Source of the DNA: Fibrobacter sp.
GTDB taxonomy: Bacteria; Fibrobacterota; Fibrobacteria; Fibrobacterales; Fibrobacteraceae
Length of the DNA stretch: 10,829 nucleotides
NCBI GenBank assembly: GCA_021443065.1
Contig: JABUUR010000344.1
Location: forward strand, 1 to 10,829
Reading direction: 5' to 3'
Below are positions 6,390 through 10,829 of the stretch, one piece after another. The notes beneath the pieces are model-generated. The model was not told the DNA's origin. It was given only the letters and a program-made list of their open reading frames with translations, and made no database searches. The translations under genes were made by a program, and so were the position numbers. Position 1 is the first letter of the stretch. Every line of letters starts with the position of its first letter.

Positions 6390-7341
6390 AGGGAATTAAC
6401 CTCTCCATGATTTGACGGTGGGAGACATGCCCACCATTTGTGATTTCGATCCGGACCCTGGGAAGAGCCGGACATATAAAAGTCAAGTCGCCGATTAAAT
6501 CTAGTATTTTGTGCATGGCAGGCTCGCTCGCCACACGAAATTCCTTGGAACATTTTCCACCGTCGCAATGTGTTAACAACATGCCGCAGGATTCGTCCAC
6601 GCCACCAAGCAAGCCAGAGCACTTCGCCAGTTCAAATTCCTCGGCGGAAACAAAGGTGCGTGCCATGAAAATCTGGAACAAGTTTTCCGGCGAGTAGATA
6701 CTGACAGAGGCCGCCGACCGGATGTCAGCACGGTCCCCCCGGGACTTATCGCGGTCCAACACGTATTCCACCTCGAAGGTTTCTGCAGGGCAAATTCGAA
6801 CGTGCCCGAAGGTACGGCGACTGCCATCCGCATTTTCTTCAAACAAATCCCACTGGGCGTTCACGGGAGCATCATAAAACACCAGCGGTTCAGGAGCACC
6901 CGCCGCCCTGCGCAACCCGTAAAAGAAAGGGACCGCAGAACCATCCATCAGGGGCACTTCGGCGACGTTCTGGCATGCGACTTTCTGGCAGTCGACATTT
7001 TGACATTCAACATCCCGACTAGAGACAACATTTTCCACATGAACGTTGAACTGTCCATGGGGCCACATGAGAAAAACCGGCGACAGGTGCTCAGGAGAAA
7101 CCAAGCGACAATCCACATTTCCGCTAAAAGAATCTTGCAACTCGTATATGCTGGTTCTTGCAGAACTGTAGCGCAACTCCGTAAAAAGTTTTAGGCAACC
7201 CGTGTCGTAAAAAAGCCTGTCGCCCACAAACCACCGTACGCGGGGAGGCTTTGCAGAATCAACCTGCAACACATCCACGTAGACCGTAGATTCCTTGAAG
7301 TCTAAGGAAGGGGATTTGAACTCAAAACGGTGACTATTCAT
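6358..7341 (-). CDS. lpxC: Divergent LpxC (UDP-3-O-acyl-N-acetylglucosamine deacetylase) homologue
   Basis: LpxC is the zinc enzyme for the committed deacetylation step of lipid A synthesis. Numbered from ATG 7341 (327 residues), the E. coli active-site set can be placed: PEHL gives E84 and zinc ligand H85, DGSAVPFF 133-140, ARTF 227-230 (T229 for T191), HKILDLIGD with H277, K278, D281, D285, and GGH with H305. So catalysis looks possible. However, overall similarity is low, the N-terminal VGLHTG motif is replaced by PSLDFKES, and an insert near 105-127 carries VECQN, VDCQK, VACQN from a 15-bp tandem repeat. I chose ATG 7341 because it overlaps the lipoprotein stop as ATGA; an ATG at 7362 is the alternative. 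The 3' end overlaps fabZ by 32 nt. It may be the sole LpxC or a diverged paralogue. Confidence 0.82.
   Translation of the reverse strand: MNSHRFEFKSPSLDFKESTVYVDVLQVDSAKPPRVRWFVGDRLFYDTGCLKLFTELRYSSARTSIYELQDSFSGNVDCRLVSPEHLSPVFLMWPHGQFNVHVENVVSSRDVECQNVDCQKVACQNVAEVPLMDGSAVPFFYGLRRAAGAPEPLVFYDAPVNAQWDLFEENADGSRRTFGHVRICPAETFEVEYVLDRDKSRGDRADIRSAASVSIYSPENLFQIFMARTFVSAEEFELAKCSGLLGGVDESCGMLLTHCDGGKCSKEFRVASEPAMHKILDLIGDLTFICPALPRVRIEITNGGHVSHRQIMERLIPYVSAGLFEKI
6363..6368 (-). other. A6 run in the lpxC-fabZ overlap (possible slippage or frameshift site)
   Basis: On the coding (-) strand lpxC ends TTT GAA AAA ATC TGA, while fabZ reads TTG AAA AAA TCT GAT across the same bases. With five instead of six A's, the lpxC frame would run straight into fabZ and give one LpxC-FabZ protein. 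RNA polymerase slippage, a +1 ribosomal shift, a real split, or a homopolymer error in the assembly could each explain this. Confidence 0.5.
6964..7008 (-). repeat. Three 15-bp tandem repeats inside lpxC
   Basis: On the + strand the units are GACGTTCTGGCATGC (6964), GACTTTCTGGCAGTC (6979) and GACATTTTGACATTC (6994), with a faint fourth beginning AACATC at 7009. On the coding strand they give V-x-C-Q-N/K three times, lying in a loop just before the EVPLMDGSA strand. The 15-bp period keeps the frame. Confidence 0.85.
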
Positions 7342-8237
7342 TCCGAATCCGTTTCTACGCATCCGCCATTGTAAGGGCCAAAAGCCATGATATTGAATTC
7401 TCCTTCAAAACCGCTTTTACCCTGAATTACAAACCGGATGGAACTCAGTTTCTTTGCCGCTTCCGGACCAGGCATTTCAACACCACCGTTGTCTACACCC
7501 CATCCCGCCTGGCTGAATTCGTCCCACGAAATATGCTTGGTCATGGCTGTTGAAGACCTGTCCAGGCTTATGGTCGGAAGGTCTAATTTTATTTCAGAGT
7601 TGAAAGTCTCGCCCAGGTTCAATTCCAAATAAGGGGCATAACTTGCGGAATAGGTAATGCAAATACCGCCCCAATCGGATGCATCAGCGTTCTGGGAATT
7701 GCCATCGACATCTTCACCAGCAACATAAAGTTCAACACCTACATAGGGGTTGGAATCCAAAGAACCCTCGTCAAGAGCAAAGTGCCCGCAAACACCGCCG
7801 CAATGTTCAATGACTGGGTCTAAAGCATCTTCGGATTTTTGATTTCCCGTGGGAACAGGCCATTCTATTTTAGAAGCTCCACCCTCAGATACATCGGTGT
7901 AGGCATTCCAATAGCCAGAAGTTTTCCTGCCATCGTCAAGTCCAGTCGTCAAAGGATAATCCAGATTTCCGCACCACGTGGTAAACCCGCCCACAGTGAT
8001 GCTTTTGCAACCGTTACTTGCAACTTCGCCCTGCGAAGAAGAACTTACTGTAGAATTCGCCTGCGACGCACCGCCCACAGAAGACGATGTTCCGGGGTTT
8101 TCCTTGGAGGAACTGGACGTGGTTTCTCCGCTCGAGACTATGGGCTCTGGATTCCCGTTTACAGGGTTATCCTTTTTTCCATCATCGCTGCAGGCCACGA
8201 CGAGCAGACACAATCCAGTAAAAAGCAATTTATTCAT
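7338..8237 (-). CDS. Secreted lipoprotein with Ser-rich linker and CBM11-like beta domain
   Basis: A 299-residue lipoprotein. MNKLLFTGLCLLVVAC is a type II signal peptide with lipobox VVAC, Cys 16 being lipidated; S17-D18 after the Cys is the kind of context that can hold lipoproteins at the inner membrane in enterobacteria, but sorting rules here are unknown. Residues about 20-75 are a Ser/Thr/Asn/Gly/Pro linker with runs such as SSSSK and SSSSQ. From about 78 on there is a beta-rich domain (GYWNAYTDV, a WPVPTG strand, DWGGICITYSA, HISWDEFSQAGWG, IRFVIQGKSG, then FNIMAFGPYNGGC). It resembles the CBM11-like jelly-roll domains of Fibrobacter surface proteins; carbohydrate binding is an inference and no enzyme motif is seen. 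AGGA at 8247-8244 supports the ATG. It sits between lpxD and lpxC, with a 60-bp gap before it and an ATGA overlap after it. Confidence 0.82.
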   Translation of the reverse strand: MNKLLFTGLCLLVVACSDDGKKDNPVNGNPEPIVSSGETTSSSSKENPGTSSSVGGASQANSTVSSSSQGEVASNGCKSITVGGFTTWCGNLDYPLTTGLDDGRKTSGYWNAYTDVSEGGASKIEWPVPTGNQKSEDALDPVIEHCGGVCGHFALDEGSLDSNPYVGVELYVAGEDVDGNSQNADASDWGGICITYSASYAPYLELNLGETFNSEIKLDLPTISLDRSSTAMTKHISWDEFSQAGWGVDNGGVEMPGPEAAKKLSSIRFVIQGKSGFEGEFNIMAFGPYNGGCVETDSE

Positions 8238-8253
8238 AATCCATCCTGATAAG

Positions 8254-8281
8254 ATTATATAGAATATACTTTTTTAGGCAA
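8254..8281 (-). promoter_or_regulatory. Candidate sigma70-type promoter for the lipoprotein-lpxC-fabZ segment
   Basis: On the - strand TTGCCT (8281-8276) and a perfect TATAAT (8259-8254) are 16 nt apart in the gap between the lpxD stop and the lipoprotein ATG. Transcription would start near 8247, leaving about a 10-nt leader that begins at the AGGA ribosome site. The short leader is unusual but possible. The -35 matches 4 of 6 consensus bases. Confidence 0.5.
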
Positions 8282-8297
8282 CCATACAATCAACCAA

Positions 8298-9356
8298 CTA
8301 TTTCTTCTTGCTCGATTTTCCCATCTGTCTAAGGTAAACCATGGAGCGGCGCCACAGGCCAGCCTCCACGGCAGGGAACCCGGCAACAGTACGGCCGGCA
8401 GGAACGCTTTTGGTAACTCCGGCCTTTGCGGTAACCACCGCACCTTTTCCGATGGTCAGGTGGCCCGCAGCCTTTGCACCTCCCGCCATGTTCACTCCGT
8501 CTTCGACGACGGTGGAGCCGCCCAATGCGGTTTGTGCGGCCATGTAAATGTCGTTACCCAAAATGCAGTTGTGCCCGATTTGCACCATGGCGTCGAAATG
8601 ACAGTCGTTACCGATGGTCGTAGGCGAAATAAAGCCTGCGGCCACCACCGTATTCGCCCCGAAACTGCAGCGGTCGCCAATGCGGACGCCCGCAAAATGA
8701 GGCACCATCCGACGATTACCCTGATGTTCGTAAAAACCGAAACCACGGCTGCCAACCACGGCTCCCGCCTGAAAAATGCAGTCCTCACCCACCACAACGT
8801 TGGGGTATATCACCACATTGGCCTCGAGACGGCAACGGGCACCAATGACAGCGCCCGGCATTACCACGCAGCCGGGGCCGATTTCTGCCGACGGATCGAT
8901 TTGCGGCGCGGTTCTTTTCTGCAAACAACCCGATGCACCGCCTTGCCCGCAATCCAAAGACGCGGCAGCCAAGGCCGCGCCATGCTTTTCCAAAAAGCAG
9001 ACCATGGCATGATAAGGATTTTTTACTGGCAAAAGGCAGCGGACCTTGGGGAAAATCTCCCGGGCGGTCTTCCCCTGCAAAAGCTCGCAGCCGCCCTCGG
9101 GAACAAGCAGCACACCGGCTTCGCATCGACTTAAATCTCCCACAGAAAAGCCGTTGGCGTTGGTTATGCTTTTTGCATTGCCGGTCCAAAAACTGATATC
9201 CGTAGAGGTCGCCTTCTCCAAAGAGGCGAACCCGCGAATTTCAATATCCGAGACATTTACCCCGGCGCAAGCATCACAAACAGACCGTTCAACATCCTTC
9301 CCGGCATCGATAAAAAAATCATCCAAAATTTCTTGAATTTTGACAGAATACATCAT
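8298..9356 (-). CDS. lpxD: UDP-3-O-acylglucosamine N-acyltransferase
   Basis: LpxD adds the second 3-hydroxyacyl chain, from acyl-ACP, to UDP-3-O-acyl-GlcN after the LpxC step, in the cytoplasm. Numbered from ATG 9356 (352 residues), the N-terminal sugar-nucleotide domain spans about 1-125. A linker with extra Ala/Gly/Cys residues (about 126-148) follows, then the left-handed beta-helix of hexapeptide repeats (about 150-320) starting IDPSAEIGPG. GSRGFGF (202-208) and QIGHNC with catalytic H262 match the LpxD pattern, and the tail ends in a basic KSSKKK. The ATG at 9356 overlaps the preceding stop as ATGA, so I prefer it to the one at 9386 ten codons upstream; ATG 9353 directly after it is also possible. 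Length is close to the family norm. LpxA is excluded by the N-terminal domain. Confidence 0.94.
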   Translation of the reverse strand: MMYSVKIQEILDDFFIDAGKDVERSVCDACAGVNVSDIEIRGFASLEKATSTDISFWTGNAKSITNANGFSVGDLSRCEAGVLLVPEGGCELLQGKTAREIFPKVRCLLPVKNPYHAMVCFLEKHGAALAAASLDCGQGGASGCLQKRTAPQIDPSAEIGPGCVVMPGAVIGARCRLEANVVIYPNVVVGEDCIFQAGAVVGSRGFGFYEHQGNRRMVPHFAGVRIGDRCSFGANTVVAAGFISPTTIGNDCHFDAMVQIGHNCILGNDIYMAAQTALGGSTVVEDGVNMAGGAKAAGHLTIGKGAVVTAKAGVTKSVPAGRTVAGFPAVEAGLWRRSMVYLRQMGKSSKKK

Positions 9357-10315
9357 TCCCCCAATGCAAGAATCTGGACTCTGCAAGCGTAGTCGATGTC
9401 AATATGGTTTCCCGCCTTGCCGCTCAAGTCCTCCCCATCGAGCTGCAAGAACTCCCCGTCGCTAAATTCAAAATGCAGGGACCTGACCTTATGGGTCCTG
9501 AGGCAAAAACGCTTTACCAAAGTTCCAAGGGCAGGCACGTTACCTAGGGCAAAGGCCAAAAGGAACTGCGCCAGGTTACGGACGCACACCAGCTCCAAAA
9601 GACCATCGGCCATGTCGGACTTGTAAAAGGGATTGGTGCCGCTGGCAAAACTGGGGATGTTTCCTACAATCACCGTGCGGTAGCCGGAAATATCGTAATG
9701 ACGGGTATCGCCGTGACGGCTTTCAAAAGACATTTTCGAGGGTTTCAACTTGTAGGAGCGATCGGCAAAAAAACTCTTGACGTATTGAGCCTTGTTGACC
9801 ACCACGGAACTCGACTTGAACTTGCCCGAGGCACGTGCGTTGTTGAAATCGTGGGCGATGCGGGCGTCGATACCCCCCGAAAAATAGTTGGCAAAGGCAA
9901 TATGCCCGTTCACCTTCCAGATGTCAAAGGGGCGGGCCTCCGCCAAAAGCAAGCGCCGCACCAGGAACAGCAGGCCCTTGTCTACGTAGGGCTTGTACAG
10001 ATTAAGCACCCGGGCCAGGTCGTTTCCCGTACCCAGGGGAATCAGGCCTATCTTTACAGTCTTCGCATACTCGGTACCGATGAGTTGGCTAAGTACGGCA
10101 GACACCGTCCCGTCGCCGCCTACGGCAATCAAGGTCTCCGTATGCGACAAGGCCTCGCGAATTTGATCTTCCTGCCCATCCTTCCTGGTAAATTCAGCCC
10201 GCCATTGTTCTTCGGAATAATTCAACGAAGCCATGATTTCGGGCAAGAACTGGTAAATCACCTTGCCCTGGGCACCACCGCTGATGGGATTTATAAGAAA
10301 GAAGAATTTATACAC
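9353..10315 (-). CDS. Diacylglycerol kinase family lipid kinase
   Basis: A 320-residue enzyme of the DAGK catalytic-domain superfamily (DgkB/YegS/eukaryotic DGK type), which phosphorylates a lipid such as diacylglycerol using ATP. Motifs are INPISGG (8-14), the nucleotide-binding VGGDGT (65-70), PLGTGNDLAR (93-102), FANYFSGGIDARIAHDF (141-157), a DMADGLLEL strand (234-242) and the C-terminal QLDGED (291-296). The NYFSGGIDA stretch and the DGLLEL region recall eukaryotic-type DGK accessory domains more than YegS. Actual substrate (diacylglycerol, sphingoid base, other) cannot be told from sequence. Translation starts at a GTG (10315-10313) overlapping the previous stop by 8 nt; AAGGA 11 nt upstream supports it, and no ATG lies upstream of NPISGG. 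The 3' end overlaps lpxD as ATGA, so lipid kinase and lipid A acyltransferase are probably coupled. Confidence 0.9.
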   Translation of the reverse strand: MYKFFFLINPISGGAQGKVIYQFLPEIMASLNYSEEQWRAEFTRKDGQEDQIREALSHTETLIAVGGDGTVSAVLSQLIGTEYAKTVKIGLIPLGTGNDLARVLNLYKPYVDKGLLFLVRRLLLAEARPFDIWKVNGHIAFANYFSGGIDARIAHDFNNARASGKFKSSSVVVNKAQYVKSFFADRSYKLKPSKMSFESRHGDTRHYDISGYRTVIVGNIPSFASGTNPFYKSDMADGLLELVCVRNLAQFLLAFALGNVPALGTLVKRFCLRTHKVRSLHFEFSDGEFLQLDGEDLSGKAGNHIDIDYACRVQILALGE

Positions 10316-10820
10316 GGAGAAGTTCGTCCTTGATTTCGATGTAATGCAGAACGCCCTGCTTGAACTTATGAATTTCTTCGTCTGTCAGTTGCCGCACAAC
10401 TCTGGCAGGAGTCCCGACAATCAGGCTTCCTTCGGGGTATTCCTTGCCCTGGGGCACCAGGGAGCCTGCAGCCACCACGGAGTTTTTGCGGATTAAGGAT
10501 CCGTCCATGACAATGGCCCCCATTCCGATCAAGACGTTGTCTTCGATATCGCAGGCATGGATAACGGCATTGTGGCCGACGGTCACATCATCTCCGATGT
10601 GGACACCGGCATCTGCGGAAAGATGAATGGAAACGTTATCCTGGATGTTGGTTCTTTTCCCGATACGGATTTCTGCAAGGTCCGCCCGAATCACGGCATT
10701 ATAAAAGACAGAGGAGTCATCCCCGATTTCCACATCCCCGATAAGGCAAACCCCTTCCGCAAGAAACACGCGTTCGCCCAACACCGGCTTTTTTCCCTTG
10801 TATTCAATCAAGCTTGCCAC
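10308..10820 (-). CDS. Gamma-carbonic anhydrase-like hexapeptide-repeat protein
   Basis: A 170-residue trimeric left-handed beta-helix protein of the gamma-carbonic anhydrase/YrdA/PaaY group. Hexapeptide turns run from about 18 to 135 (VCLIGDVEIG, IRIGKRTNIQDN, VHIGDDVTVGHN and so on). Family marks are all present: R45 and D47 in VIRADLAEI, Q60-D61, and the three zinc histidines H66, H83 and H88 (DNVSIH, GHNAVIH). A C-terminal helix (about 146-168) fits the family. Metal binding is therefore likely, though many members show little measurable CO2 hydration. The start is a GTG at 10820-10818; an in-frame TGA six bases upstream rules out a longer protein. The window ends 9 bases further, so the ribosome site and any upstream neighbour are not visible. 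It overlaps the lipid kinase by 8 nt and is the first visible gene of the - strand string. Confidence 0.9.
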   Translation of the reverse strand: MASLIEYKGKKPVLGERVFLAEGVCLIGDVEIGDDSSVFYNAVIRADLAEIRIGKRTNIQDNVSIHLSADAGVHIGDDVTVGHNAVIHACDIEDNVLIGMGAIVMDGSLIRKNSVVAAGSLVPQGKEYPEGSLIVGTPARVVRQLTDEEIHKFKQGVLHYIEIKDELLRV

Positions 10821-10829
10821 AATTCACTC

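Noticed and set aside
5868..6410. 180-codon + strand open frame over fabZ
   Set aside because: It is antisense to a clear FabZ, has low-complexity His-rich composition and no ribosome site.
6964..7060. Loss of an LpxC zinc histidine, reading HVEN (101-104) as the degraded VEHL motif
   Set aside because: A better alignment puts PEHL (83-86) against VEHL and HVEN against the downstream IEVN strand, so the Glu-His pair is retained.
7342..7362. Longer LpxC start at 7362
   Set aside because: Adds seven residues and a 25-nt overlap; ATG 7341 overlaps the lipoprotein stop as ATGA and is more economical, though the longer form is not excluded.
8460..9134. 224-codon + strand open frame over lpxD
   Set aside because: It is antisense to the hexapeptide repeats of LpxD, whose regular codons create long open frames on the other strand.
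9356..9386. Longer LpxD start at 9386 (adds MQSPDSCIGG)
   Set aside because: It would overlap the lipid kinase by 34 nt and adds residues without family match, while ATG 9356 gives the ATGA overlap seen elsewhere in the string.

Overview
The window looks like the chromosome of a Gram-negative bacterium of the Fibrobacter type (Fibrobacterota, FCB group). Three things support this: lipid A genes (lpxD, an lpxC homologue) placed next to fabZ; a secreted lipoprotein with a long Ser-rich linker followed by a beta-rich domain resembling those of Fibrobacter surface proteins; and a moderately GC-rich, tightly packed layout with many 4-nt overlaps. The assignment rests on protein style and recall, not on a search.

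Left part, + strand (1-4416): the end of a class I/II PLP aminotransferase, then a two-gene module with a 4-nt ATGA overlap. The first gene encodes an FHA domain fused to an ABCG-like half transporter. The second encodes a transmembrane Ser/Thr kinase whose extracytoplasmic part resembles a discoidin-like glycan-binding domain. A strong hairpin with a T-rich tail closes the unit. The likely logic is that the kinase senses an envelope ligand and phosphorylates a Thr that the transporter's FHA domain reads, as in the mycobacterial PknF/Rv1747 pair.

Middle, + strand (4443-5566): yraN (a UPF0102 nuclease-fold protein) with a clear ribosome site, then a YciO-type member of the Sua5/YrdC family that appears to be expressed from a leaderless promoter.

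A 325-bp convergent intergenic region (5567-5891) holds two 118-bp tandem repeat units full of competing hairpins, plus a third hairpin cluster.

Right part, - strand (10820 down to 5892): a tightly overlapping gene string, read as gamma-carbonic anhydrase-like protein > diacylglycerol kinase family protein > lpxD > lipoprotein > divergent lpxC > fabZ. The usual lpxD-lpxC-fabZ order is interrupted by the lipoprotein gene, which has its own candidate promoter and is joined to lpxC by an ATGA overlap. The LpxC homologue keeps its catalytic residues but has lost the N-terminal HTG motif and carries an insert made by a 15-bp tandem repeat. lpxC and fabZ overlap by 32 nt out of frame around an A6 run; loss of one A would fuse them into the LpxC-FabZ protein known from Bacteroidota.
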